Assembly: GCF_000499845.2 (NCBI RefSeq)
Contig: NC_023753.2
Location: forward strand, 2,108,001 to 2,172,000
Reading direction: 5' to 3'
Length of the DNA stretch: 64,000 bases
Origin: Phaseolus vulgaris
Taxonomy: Eukaryota > Streptophyta > Magnoliopsida > Fabales > Fabaceae
In this document: one piece after another, positions 1-11,595 of the stretch
How the letters are laid out: every line of letters begins with the position of its first letter
Position numbering within the stretch: position 1 is the stretch's first letter
Notes under the pieces: model-generated
What the model was told of the DNA's origin: nothing
The model's input: only the letters and a program-made list of their open reading frames with translations
Databases searched by the model: none
Translations under genes and position numbers: made by a program

Positions 1-256
1 AATCTACCCTTAAGATTATGACTAAGATTAATTTAAAATTTCTAGTACAATTAAAATTAACAATATTCTGACTTAATTTAATTTATAAATTTTTTTAGTC
101 GGTTGATCAATTCAAACTTATTATATAAATCCAGTATTATTTTATAAAAAAAAATAGAGATCTATACTACTTTTGGAGAAACAATTTCGTTTACATAAGT
201 GATGTGCCCACTAATTACATTTATCAGAACAAACAAATAAAACTATTAATTAAAAA

Positions 257-319
257 AGGGCCCAACCGGGTTCGAATCGGTGACCTCTTGATCTGCAGTC
301 AAATGCTCTACCTGAACCC
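257..319 (-). pseudogene. tRNA-Cys (GCA) pseudogene, 5'-truncated copy
   Basis: On the minus strand this copy keeps the anticodon arm (loop CTGCAGA, anticodon GCA), variable loop, T arm with TTCGAAC, and a good 3' acceptor strand TGGGCCC followed by T. The D arm and 5' acceptor strand that should follow 'gctctacc' are missing; the sequence jumps to 'tgaaccct'. It cannot fold as a cloverleaf, so I call it broken. It shares the flank 'actattaatta' with the next copy, which indicates a local tandem duplication. Confidence 0.7.
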
Positions 320-350
320 TAAATCCTAAACTAATACTATTAATTAGAAA

Positions 351-419
351 AGGGAACCGGGTTCGAACCAATGACCTCTTGATCTGCAGTCAAATGCTCT
401 ACCACTGAGCTATGGACCC
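351..419 (-). pseudogene. tRNA-Cys (GCA), near-complete copy with damaged acceptor stem
   Basis: Read on the minus strand it begins GGGTCCATAGCTCAGTGGTA, the usual start of plant tRNA-Cys. It has an intact D arm, an anticodon stem TTTGA/TCAAG around loop CTGCAGA (anticodon GCA), and a T arm with TTCGAAC. The 3' acceptor strand reads TTCCCT where TTGGGCCCT is expected, a 4-base loss of GGGC, so the seven acceptor pairs cannot form. The T stem is weakened to two G-T wobbles. A scanner may call it a tRNA; I think it is a recent pseudogene. Confidence 0.7.
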
Positions 420-420
420 A

Positions 421-1370
421 TTTTATGAAAGTTAATAGTCTAATTTTAATTTCATATTAAATTCATAAATTCATAGGATTTCCTCAAAGCAAAATTATGT
501 GCAGGAATTGTAAAAATCTCTTATGATATTTAATATATAAGTATTATTTGTAATAAGATGATATAAAAAAATATTACAATAATTACATTAAAATTTGTTA
601 TGTGGTGTGAAAAGAAAAAGAGGTGGTGTTAACATATCCAATTATTTATCAAAATATAATTATATGTGTGCCTAATATAATTTTTTTTTAAACCATCATA
701 CGCCCAGTTTACATTTTACTATGCAATAATTGTATTTTTTTTTTAAATTATGTATGTTTTCTAAATTCAATTAAAATAAATTAAATATTTAAATGTATTA
801 CTTTTATAACATCATGCGCTAACCTTGTGTATCGAGAGATGACATAATACACTTGCATGATATTTTATTGTCACATATTATATGCCAAGGTATATATCAG
901 AAAGCCTATATGAATGCATGAAAGAGTTTAATGAATAAGCTTGTACAATATAATTTCACACTAAATTAAAAAAATTTCGTTTGATAATTAATATTTTCGT
1001 GATTGGCAGTACATTGATATGATTTGTACTATGTATTCAAATTTAGGATTATGCTTCTTTTAAATATATTTTTTATTACTAAGCACAACATGAATATTGA
1101 GAAAGATAAAACACAAGAAGCTATGAACTGTTTAATACATATTTCTTGTTAAATAAGTACATTAGCTCTTGATTAACCTTATAGGAAAAATCATGTGTGA
1201 CCTCACTTTGAAGAGATGTATAAAATAATAAGCATGCATGTATAGTAGGAGCAAATGCCTCTAGAATGAAATCAATTTTATTTATGCAACTATATGAAGT
1301 CTCGTAATTAAAATAAGGTTAATTAGAGATAAATAAGATATCATTATTGGAGAAATTGAAGGGTGTTTAG
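421..1370. other. AT-rich intergenic stretch
   Basis: No open frame, RNA gene or clear repeat was recognised here. Homopolymer A/T runs are frequent. Confidence 0.5.
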
Positions 1371-1629
1371 TAGTTGAGATTTAGGGTTTAGGATTTAAAA
1401 TTTAGGGTAGATGATGATTTCTTTTGATGTGGCTTACTATTCCTTTTTGAGCATTGGTTTGGTGGTTTGTAAAGTCTGAAGAATGTATGTAGGTCAGGTG
1501 TTAAACAAGTTAATTTTAGTCACATTTTTTAATAAGAGTTTGAATATTTTTGAAGTGCATGTATAAGGGTTAGAACACCTTTAAAATGTCTCATTTTATT
1601 TTATTTATTTATTATCGATAAAAAAAATT
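1371..1629 (+). mobile_element. LINE-like 3' tail remnant
   Basis: The stretch ends with 'gtataagggttagaacacc', an ATTT-rich run, and then 'atcgataaaaaaa'. The same kind of ending (a GGGTT/AACACC line, TTATTTTATTTATTT, then GATAAAAAAA or GTTAAAAAAA) recurs at 37.5, 38.4 and 58.2 kb. It resembles the 3' UTR end of plant L1-type LINEs. No coding part is visible, so the assignment is inference. Confidence 0.35.
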
Positions 1630-2470
1630 GAAATATTGAAAAACGCTTCAACTTGATATCGAAAAATATTAATTTTATTTTTAGAGTTTAATATATGAGA
1701 ATGGAGTTGGTAGGATGAGAAAGCATCCCTTTCAATTAGGAAAAACAAACAAGATAAAGTTGTAGAATGTGAATTAGATGAGAAAAAGAATTAAGAGATT
1801 GAAGATATTTATGAGAAAGAAGCATAAAGGAAAAAAAAAAGGAGACAACGGCAGAAGAAAAACGGGGTAGAGAGGCGAGGAAGCTGGACCGCGAATCGCG
1901 ACACACGGTTTTGTCTGTGTCGAGGTTTGACGTGCGTAGCAAGGTTTCGTGTTTTTTTTATAGATTCAAATTATTATTAGATTACTTCAAATTGAGATCT
2001 GACATATTTCGAATTTCAAGCAATATTAGACCAAGTATTTTTATACATTGATGATCAACAAAGAACTTTTAAGTGAATAAGAATAGTGAAAAGCACATTT
2101 GAATGGGTATATTTTGGGAAGGAGAAGAAGTAGGGAAGCTGTTAACTAAAAACTTTTTGGTGTACCATGATTTGAGTGAAACAAAATCTAGGTTTCCATA
2201 GCAACGTTAGTTTTCCCTTCCCACTGTTTTTTCTTTTTCTACAGGGCCCACATCACATCAAACTTGGCCTCCTTGTCCTGCTTCATGCTGCCAAACAAAT
2301 GAAAAACCATTACGTTCAGGGATGGGAAGGAAACCATTGCGTCCTTTATACCATCCACATTTCACCTTTTTCCCACCACACCTACCTAATCCGCAACCCA
2401 AAAACAGGTCAACAACAGTTCATACCCCAACCCTTTTTCCATCATAAAGACTCAAAACAAAGGAATAAAC
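1630..2470. other. Intergenic, only weak ORFs
   Basis: A plus-strand ORF of 113 codons at 2176-2517 and a short minus ORF at 1736-1942 are present. Neither has a recognisable domain, and the first runs into the tandem array that follows. I see no promoter or splice pattern that supports a gene. Confidence 0.45.
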
Positions 2471-2479
2471 AATTTATAA

Positions 2480-4600
2480 AAAGTGCTTATACATTGGGAA
2501 TCATGCCCATATTATAATCAGAAAGAGAAACTTTAAAAAAAAAAAAAAAATTATTTTAAAATTATATTAATCAAATCACAGTTGTAAAGTGATGTCTTTC
2601 AATTTGCAATTATCGTAATATTTTTCATTTAAAAAATGTGTTAATACATTGACAATCATGCACAAGATTATAACTAGAAAGAGAAACAACTTTTTCTTAA
2701 AATGAAACAATTTTGAAATTCCATTGATCAAATTGTAAACTGTGTATTTCAATTTGCAATTGTCAAAGTAACATTTTTCATTTGGAAAGAGTGTTGATAT
2801 GTTGACAACCATGCATCATATTATAATTGGAAAGAGAAACAATTTTTTCCTAAAATGAAACAATTTTAAAATTATATTGATCAGATCACAATTGTAAACT
2901 GATGTATTTCAATTTGCAGTTGTCAAACTAACATTTTTCATTTGGAACGAGGGCCGATATGTAGACAATCATGCACCATATTACAATTGAAAATAGAAAC
3001 AATTTTTTTCCTAAAATGAAACAATTTAAAAATTATATTGATCAAATCACAATTGTAAACTTGTGTCTTTCAATTTATAGTTGTCAAAGTAACATTTTTC
3101 ATTTGAAAAAAGCGCTGATATGTTGACAACCATGCACCATATTACAATTGGAAAGAGAAACAATTTTTTCCTAAAATGAAACAACAATTTTTTCCTAAAA
3201 TGAAACAACAATTTTAAAATTATATTGATAAAATCAGAGTTCTAAACTGGTGTCTTTCAATTTGCAGTTGTCAAAGTAACATTTTCATTTGGAAAAAGAG
3301 TTTATATGTTGACAACCATGCTCCATATTACAATTGGAAAGAGAAACAATTTTTTTCTAAAATGAAACAATTTTAAAATTACATTGATCAAGTCACACTT
3401 GTAAAGTGGTGTCTTTCAATTTGCAGTTGTCAAAGTAACATTTTTCATTTGGAAAGAAGGTTGATATGTTGACAACCATGCACCATATTACAATTGGTAA
3501 GAGAAACATTCTTTCTTAAAATAAAACAATTTTAAAATTATATTGATCAAATCACAGTTGTAAACTGGTGTCTTTCAATTTGCAATTGTCAAAGTAACAT
3601 TTTTCATTTGGAAAGAGGGTTGATATGTTGACAACTATGCACCATATTACAATTGGTAAGTGAAACATTTTTTCCTAAAATGAAACAATTTTAAAATTAT
3701 ATTAATCACATCATAGTTGTAAACTGGTGTCTTTCAATTTGCAGTTGTCAAAGTAACATTTTTCATTTGAAAGAGTGTTGATATGTTGACAACCATGCAC
3801 CATATTACAATTGGAAAGAGAAACATTTTTTTTCCTACAATGAAACAATTTTAAAATTACATTGATTAAATCACAGTGGTAAACTGATGTCTTTCAATTT
3901 ACAGTTGTCAAAGTAACATTTTTCATTTGGAAAGAGGGTTGATATGTAGACAATCATGCACCATATTACAGTTAGAAAGAGACAGTTTTTCCCTAAAATG
4001 AAACAATTTTAAAATTATATTGATCAAATCACAGTTGTAAACTGGTGTCTTTCAATTTACAGTTGTCAAAGTAACATTTTTCATTTGGAAAAAGGGTTGA
4101 TATGTTAACAACCATGCACCATATTACAATTGGAAAGAGAAACATTTTTTTTCCTAAAATGAAATCATTTTAAAATTATATTAATCAAATCACAGTTGTA
4201 AACTTGTGTATTTCAATTTGTAGTTATCAAAGTAACATTTTTCATTTGGAAAGAGTGTTGATATGTTGACAACCGTTAATCATATTACAATTGGAAAGAG
4301 AAACATTTTTTTTTCCTAAAATGAAACAATTTTAAAATTATATTGATCAAATCACAGTTGTAAACTAGTGTCTTTCAATCTGCAGTTGTCAATGTAACAT
4401 TTCTTATTTGGAAAGAGTGTTGATATGTTGACAATCATTCACCCGATTACAGTGGAAGAAAGAAACAACTTTTTACTTAAATGAACAATTTAAAATTGTA
4501 TTGATCAAATAATAGTTGTAAACTAATGCCCTTCAATTTATCGTTATCAAAATAATATTTTTCAATTAAAAAAATAACATTTTTCAATTAAAAAGAGTGT
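2480..4600. repeat. Tandem array of ~160-bp units (about 13 copies)
   Basis: The landmark 'gttgacaaccatgcaccat' (with variants) starts at 2492, 2647, 2801, 2961, 3122, 3308, 3468, 3627, 3785, 3946, 4104, 4265 and 4427, a spacing of 154-162 bases except one step of 186. Each unit has the same order: an AAATTATATTGATCA block, CACAGTTGTAAACTGGTGTC, TTTCAATTTGCAGTTGTC, CATTTTTCATTTGGAAAGAG, the landmark, then GAAACAATTTTTTCCTAAAA. The 186-base step comes from a local duplication of about 25 bases near 3165-3210. End copies are the most diverged, as expected for an array homogenised from within. The minus ORF at 2576-2812 lies inside and is not a gene. Confidence 0.92.
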
Positions 4601-7140
4601 AGGCATTAGTTTAACCTTTTAAACTATTTTTAGCATCCAAACCTGCTTCCAGTTTCCTTGGTTGTGTAACTATTTTTCATCCTAGTTCATATCCTTTTCT
4701 CAAGCACAAATCCTCTTATACAACGGGCCATTGAATAAATCCTTATAATCCACCTTATTAAAGAGGATTTGCAGAACACACTTCCACGACAGAACCTTTT
4801 TATATCCGTTTTCTTGAACTTTGTATGCCGATTAAAGAATCCACGTGAATACACTTTCTATATTGGGTTCCTTTTTAAGCCGTCATATTAATATTTTGTT
4901 CTCTCTCTTGTTCACTTTTTCACACTCTTTTGCAAGTAATTCAAAAATCTTACATATAAACAGGTATACAAACATAAAAATATATAAATATTCAAATAAA
5001 TAATATGTATATATATATATAAAGTATATTTTTAAAAAATAAACAATTGAATGTAAGAAAAACTACAACCTATATCATAAATACTTAACAAAAAACTAAA
5101 TTTACACGTTTTGATATATGGACCGTTAAAGAGAGTAGAGGTGACAAAGAAGTATTAAAAAACTTAGAAAAGAGATAAGTTTTAGTTTAAAGGTTCAATT
5201 TGGGCAAATGAGACTTATGTAGCTTTTAGAGTGGTGCAAAATTATCAAAGGAAATTTGGTCTTATAATTTGTTAAAAAATGCTTCTAATCAGGGTAATAA
5301 TGAAGATTAATTATATTTTTAATTATTGATATTACGATTAGTTTTTCTTAAAGTCCAGATTCACTCAATATTTGAGTGGTGTTAACAAACACGATCAAGG
5401 TAATGAATTTTTACTAGGAACATGTAGTAAAAGAAACATACATTACTGATTCCAAGGAAATAAAGAGTGATTGTGGACTAAAAAGGAGATAGAACAACGT
5501 CTATAAAATCCCAAGCACACAATGATAGATAAAGACATGGCTAAGAGACTCGCGTGAGAACCAAAGATGATGAAAAGAAAAGGCAAAGATGATGAACGGA
5601 CAAGAACAAAGCACGACGGCAGACAAAAATGCAACATACTGAAAAGGAAAAAAGAAACTGAATACTTGCAAAAGAGAATGATCACCTTTTTGGTTTTATT
5701 TATTTACTATTTTTTGTCTAATGTGACTATTTTTTCTATTTATAATTAGTACAAAGACGAGTTGCGTCGCTATGGTTCTCTGGGATGGGATTGGCCCATC
5801 GAAAAAATAAAGCAAAACACAGAGTAAAAATGAAAAATCTAAAATATAAATAGAAACTAGAAAAAATGATTATAAAATCTCCCACCCAGTATAAGAAAGA
5901 AATACAAATTCTTAACACTAAAATATCATAAAATGATTTCACCATTTCATAGCATTCCTAGATCATTACTTCACATCATAAAACCCGTAACAACATCCGA
6001 AAACTATTATTGTTTTATAAGTAAAAAGTCATATGATTATGTTTTTCACATAAACCCTTATTTAACCGTTACTATGACTAATCCAATACAAAATAGTTAA
6101 AATATGACATTCTTGTTGTTTCTGTTTGTTTTTTTGGTGCGAGTGAGACTATAAATATGTGATATGACTCAAAGAAATGATTACTGGATATTTCTTACAT
6201 GTCGTTTAAATGTAGATTCTAGAAAGGGAGATTTCTATGTTAAGATTTGGCAGACGTCAAGAGAGGTGCACCACAAAAACATAAGATCACTGTTTTTAGA
6301 GAAAAAAGAAGAAAAAAAAAATATGGCTACAGTACAACACTTGGTAATCATAATAATCATACCAGAACCAATTCTAAGGTGCCAAAGGACCCACAACTTA
6401 AGATTCGTCTACCATGTTCATGTTACTCTCTCTCTCTCTCACTGGTGTTCATTATTATTACTCTTCTACTACATCAAGTTCATGGACGATGCATATCCCA
6501 TTCAAAAGAACCTCAATGATCCCTTATAAAATTGTGTGTAATAAAAAATATTATTAAAATATATAATAAATTAGTACTTGATAGACTTTAAACATACATA
6601 ATTATATATATATTTGTAATTTTTTTAAAACAAAAGATATATTATATAAGCAAAACAATTATATTAATGTAGAAAATACTTTTTGTTAAAATAAACTTTT
6701 TATATTAATTTCTACAACCATCATGATTGAGTGACATAAAAGTTATAAATTTCTTTAATAATGATTATACAACTGTTATAAAAATTTCACATTTTATATC
6801 GATTCTAAAATATTAATAATCATAATAAAATATACTTTTTAATGTATATATGATATTTTAACTGTTATATAATACGTTATTTTCTACAATATTTTACGTG
6901 GAATCAATAAATTTAAAAATAATTGTCATAAATTTTTTTTTTTTTAATTTTATATAATATTTATTTTTCTACTTACATTATATATCTTACATACTAAATA
7001 CACGTTTTAAACAAAATCTTAACAATCTAATATATAGATAATTATAAACTATAATTAGTTAATATCTTCAAATTCATACAAATTCAATTTCATATAAAAT
7101 TGCTAATTAGTTATTATAACAAATAATTAAAAAAATAATG
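4601..7140. other. AT-rich intergenic stretch
   Basis: Several ORFs of 60-120 codons occur on both strands (for example 6164-6529 plus, 5443-5685 minus). They are low in complexity, overlap each other and show no domain. A short CT run lies near 6427-6440 and an AT run near 5003-5022. Confidence 0.5.
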
Positions 7141-7145
7141 TTATT

Positions 7146-7250
7146 TTAGAGATCACATCGATTAGGAATTGACATATTTTATTGTATATTAGTAAGTGCA
7201 AATCGAGCCAATTTTATGAACCGGTTTTATGAAAGTAGACTTTGTAATAT
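7146..7250 (+). mobile_element. Diverged TRIM/LTR fragment
   Basis: The order 'gagatcacatcgattagg', then 'agtaagtgcaaatcgagcc', then 'gaaccggttttatgaaag' matches, with decay, the LTR pattern seen more clearly at 44.3 kb ('gagatcccatatcgactaga', 'agtgagtgtacacctcac', 'agtcggtttcatgagattga'). Only part of one LTR is left. Confidence 0.4.
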
Positions 7251-9200
7251 TTATTATTTTCAAACTCTTGTAAAAAAAAATTATACAATTTTAAGTCAAA
7301 TAGCAGATGGAAATAGTCGACTTAAAAACAAATATTTGTTTCTGATATTTTGATATCATAACAACTTCAGTATAATATTATCTTGTTATAAAATGAATTT
7401 CAATACTCTTCATCTTCAAGTAAAATGTATATATTTTATAAAATACTCCAATTTCATCTCAATTTTTTTACATAATATAATTAACTATTAAAATACAATA
7501 ATAACTTCAAATTAATTTTCTAATTTAAAATAAAAAATAAAAAATAAACCCTGACATAAGTGAGAATAAAAAGAAGATAATGAGAAAGTAAAGTTGAATA
7601 GTTAGAAGTGAGATGTGTAGCAAAAAATAGAGTGAAGGGAAGATGAAAAGAAGGTGCAGGTATAGCAGGCGAAATAGGATGCGTCACTTCTGATTGAGAT
7701 TGTGATTAGACTAAGCACACCATCTTCACTTTCACTGTCTCTAGTCTGCACAGCAACAACACTATTTAACTGACATACATTCACGTACAAACCCTAACCA
7801 ACCCTAGATCCTTCCCTCCAATTCTCCATCACTTATAACTTTATTTTTATGCTTAATTAAACTAAGTATAACCCTAATCATTTAAATAACCATCTGTGCT
7901 AGATATTTCAGTAAGATCAAGTCATCTTTAAATAATAATGTCATCTTATATGATTGTTTTCTCAAAGTGTTCGTGATTCAAGTAAAGATTTTCATCTTAG
8001 ATTTATTTAAAATGTTGTTTTGATTATTTATCTTATTTTAACTGGTGTTGGTATTCTTTAACTTGTATAAGGTTGATTTCTTGATGTCTTTATTGCAAAT
8101 TTTATTTTGCCATGGAAAAACAAGAACGAACAAAGATACACAAAAAAGAAATAGAAGGATTGACGGTGATAAACGCAGCGAAATCATAACAGGATTCTAC
8201 CATGTAAAAAAACAATGTGTGTATTTTAAAAGTAAAAGAAACTCTTACGTGGATTTGTATTCTTTATCCATCAGAAAACTCTCTTTATTATGGAATATAT
8301 TGAACTAACTGTACAAACAGACAGAGAAAATCCCTTTTAGAAAGAAAAAAAAGTAATGGATGTGATTATGTTAGGTATAGAAAAACCGCTAAAGAGAATA
8401 AAAAAATTAAATAATAATTATGATTTGTGACTTTACTTTATCAGTCTAGTAAGTGGGGGATAAAGTAAAATTTTGTTATATTTATTATTGATAAAAAAAA
8501 TCTGAGTGAGATGAAGTAAAGATACATAAAATCTGAACGCTGCACAGCAACTTCAGGCAGAGACTAATGAATGTAAGTTTTATGTTTTATAGCTTCTCAT
8601 AGCTACGTTCGACCTTTTCTCCTTGGACTTACTCTCTTTCTATTTATGCAAATTATGAACTGGATAAAATCTGCTTGCTCTAAAAAACATATTTCATTAC
8701 AAAACGTTACCTTGTCTTCTTAATTATTATAATAATAATTGTACATACTATAGTTGTATTTACTGGTAGAAGAGGCCAAATTTTACAGTCATAAATTTTG
8801 GGATATAGACAAAATTGTAAGGAACTTTTCTGAAATATCACAATTTTATTGTTGGCCGCACGCACGAGCAATAGAAATATATAGCTAAAAACCTAGAAAA
8901 AAAGGAAAAAGAGTGATTGAAGATAAAAAAACAGTATGTATTCAATTGTGTTTTTATCTTCGATCAAGATATTAGGGTTTGTTTTCAAAAATTAAAATCA
9001 CAATTTCTAAATTTCAGTGTAGATTTTTCAAAATATATTAGGGATTTGATTTTGACCGTTTCGATTTCAGAAAGATAAGAGGAAATTTTGACAATGATTT
9101 TGGATTGGCTTTGAGAACAAGCTTTGGATTTCGATTTCATAATGAGTTTCCATTTCAAAATAGATTTTGATTATACAATGGATTTGGGTTCATCTCAAAC
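7251..9200. other. AT-rich intergenic stretch
   Basis: No convincing gene. An 87-codon plus ORF at 8045-8308 and a 62-codon minus ORF at 7602-7790 lack any recognisable feature. A 'tattgataaaaaaaa' run near 8480 may be another LINE-type tail. Confidence 0.45.
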
Positions 9201-9204
9201 GGTT

Positions 9205-9551
9205 GTGTTTTTTATACATATAAAACTTGTTTCACATATTTAAAAAAACACTTTATTTTTTTAATTTTATATGTAATATTTTATATACAAATACAATTTA
9301 TATGTAATTATTTTTATTTTTTTTAATTTTGTATGCAATACTTTATATATGAATATAATTCGTATGTAAAGTGAATATTTTATATGGATATTTAGATACA
9401 TTTCAGTATGTAAATAAATATTATATATGAAAACATTTTTATGTAATGTTTATTTAAATATTAAATTAAATTTGTATGCAATGTTTACTTTACACACGAA
9501 CTTAGATCTGTATATAATAATCGCTATATAAATAAATAATTTCTTGTAGTG
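9205..9551. repeat. Degenerate short-repeat block ending like a CACTA element
   Basis: The block repeats variants of 'tatgtaatattttatata' and 'tatgcaatgtttactttaca' several times. It finishes with TTCTTGTAGTG at 9541-9551, the complement of the CACTACAAGAA terminus of plant CACTA transposons and of the MITEs at 40-57 kb. I could not find a matching left terminus, so this may be an eroded element end. Confidence 0.35.
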
Positions 9552-10600
9552 TATTATTAAGAAATTATAATTTTGCTCACTTATGTTAATGTTATCCTTA
9601 ATTATTTTGCTTTTAGGTTAGAAAAATTAAGCTAACTATTTATGATATATTTATATCTTTTGTTTTATAGGTGATAACGAAATGAAAAGTATTTTTTGTT
9701 TTATAGAATTTCTTTTCTAGAATATAATTTTTTTATTTTATTCTTTAGAATTTTATTTTCGAAATGCAAAAAATATATTCCAATTTTCAATTCCAGAGTG
9801 AAAAGTAATTTTCAAATTTTAAAAAATTTATGCGGTGCAGATTCAAAAACATCGGTTGCACGAAGTAATCCTCCAACTTTTAAGCATCCACAGGTAAGGC
9901 CCACAGTTTGGAACTCTTAGAAAGAAAGAAAAAATGTCACTATTTCTTTGGAAAGCAGATGAAATTTTGAAGGTCCAACACTGTTTACGTAATTTCAACC
10001 CTAATTCTGAAAAATATCACGCATTCAGCGAGTGAAAGTAGTATATCGCTTATTATTGCTTAATTAACCACGTTCGAAATCTGATGAAATGAATCGTAAT
10101 TTTTTTTTAGGAAAATAATCAGTTGTAAATAAATAAATTTTAATTTTTCTGTATTAAATAGTAACTTAATATCTTTTAAAAAAATTTACTGCTCATTTTA
10201 AAAAAAATAGATTAATATAAGTAAAAAAATAATTGCTTGTAATTAATCTATTGATTATAATAAACTCAAAATAATTTGGACAAACTTATACTAGGTTCCA
10301 AAGTTTCATGCCTCATGTTATTTTTTTTAAAGGAGTGTTATTATCCGATATATTTAATACCAACTTCAACAAAATAATTAACTTTTTCTAAAAGCCTCAG
10401 ATTATAATGTTCATATGTGATAGTATTGTACCACCGCACCTCCTTTTTTTTCCTAATATCTTAATTCAAATTCAGGCGTAACATTATAAAATTAATAAAG
10501 AGGTCATCCTGAATTAATTACTAAATTTTTCACAGATTCTTAAAAGAAACTCTTTAAAAAAAAGTGAGTTTGCGTAATCAACCCTTACAAATTTGACTTC
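9552..10600. other. Intergenic, no gene seen
   Basis: AT-rich sequence. A 74-codon plus ORF at 9696-9920 has no recognisable domain. Confidence 0.45.
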
Positions 10601-10624
10601 TTGAAAATGAAAACTGCTCTCATT

Positions 10625-10935
10625 ATATATTATAGATTTACTTTATCTTTAATTGATGTACAACATGAATTTTTATCTTTAATTGATGTACAACATGAAT
10701 TTGTAAGGTGGACTTTGCAAGGTAACAATTATTTAGTGTAACATTATGAGCTGAATTTTATATTGAGAGATATGAGAATCGATTTGAGATTGTCAAAATA
10801 AACTTAACTTTTAGTCTCATTGGCTTAGGCTAGGAGGCTGTAGCGTCATGGAGCCCGATATTGCATATGAACAGATCGTCTATCAATATTTATATTTAAA
10901 GACATTAATTTCGTATCGGCGCAAATCAAAGGCTT
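10625..10935 (+). mobile_element. LTR/TRIM remnant with internal 31-bp duplication
   Basis: The stretch contains 'aattgatgtacaacatgaat' twice in tandem (period about 31, 10640-10700). Further on 'ggaggctgtag...gagcccgatattg' resembles the interior 'ggaggctttta...gcacccgatattgg' of the TRIM-like element at 44.3 kb. It is too decayed to define both ends. Confidence 0.35.
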
Positions 10936-10999
10936 ATAATCAACCTTAAATAAGAGACAACATTTATTATTAAATTAAGCCAATAACAAGGTCAGATAA

Positions 11000-11392
11000 C
11001 GAGAAAATAGGATAAGGTGAGGATTGTCCATTATATATAAAAAAATAACTTTATCTTTAGTTGATGTAGAACATTAACTTAGAAGGTGAGAATTGCCCCG
11101 ATGAGGACTGTCCCCATTATATAATTGAATTTATATTTAGTCGATGTAGGATCTTTAATACATCTCCTTCATGCCTTCGTAGGATGTCAAATAGTAATTC
11201 AATAGCAAATTACACAATGAGCCCACAAAACCTCACTAAAATGGACTCTTTGATACCATTTTAAAGAATTGAGTTTAAACCTAATTCATCCTCACAAAAC
11301 TAACTTGTAAGATAATGATTATCCCACTAATATATCACAAATTCATCTTATTTCTAATTGATGTGAAATCTCCTTAAAAACACATAAAGATA
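11000..11392 (-). mobile_element. TRIM-like LTR element, degenerate
   Basis: On the minus strand an LTR-like block starts 'ggagatttcacatcaattag' and runs through 'cttacaagttagttttgtga'. It is followed by TGGTATCAAAGAGTCCA at 11258-11242, close to the TGGTATCAGAGC primer-binding site (initiator tRNA-Met) of TRIM and many copia elements. A short non-coding interior follows, then 'gatcctacatcgacta', which looks like the start of the second LTR. Small size, no ORF and this order fit a terminal-repeat retrotransposon in miniature. The 3' LTR is rearranged. Confidence 0.5.
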
Positions 11393-11595
11393 GTCTTGAT
11401 AGATTAATGGAAGGCTTCCAAGAAAACATATTAACTTGTTATTTTAAAAATATATATTTTTTACACATATGTTAAAATTAAGATTTATATACTCAGGAAA
11501 ATCATTTATTATTTAAAAAAATAAAAATATTAGTTTAGATTTCGTGTTGTGTTAAAATTAATATTTGTACTAGTTGACAAAATGCCACTAAGTAA

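Noticed and set aside
2176..2517. 113-codon plus ORF
   Set aside because: No domain recognised, no splice or promoter support, and its 3' end enters the satellite array.
2576..2812. 78-codon minus ORF
   Set aside because: It lies wholly inside the 160-bp tandem array and reflects the array period, not a gene.
6164..6529. Overlapping 121- and 90-codon plus ORFs
   Set aside because: Two frames of the same AT-rich stretch with a CT microsatellite; no conserved motif.
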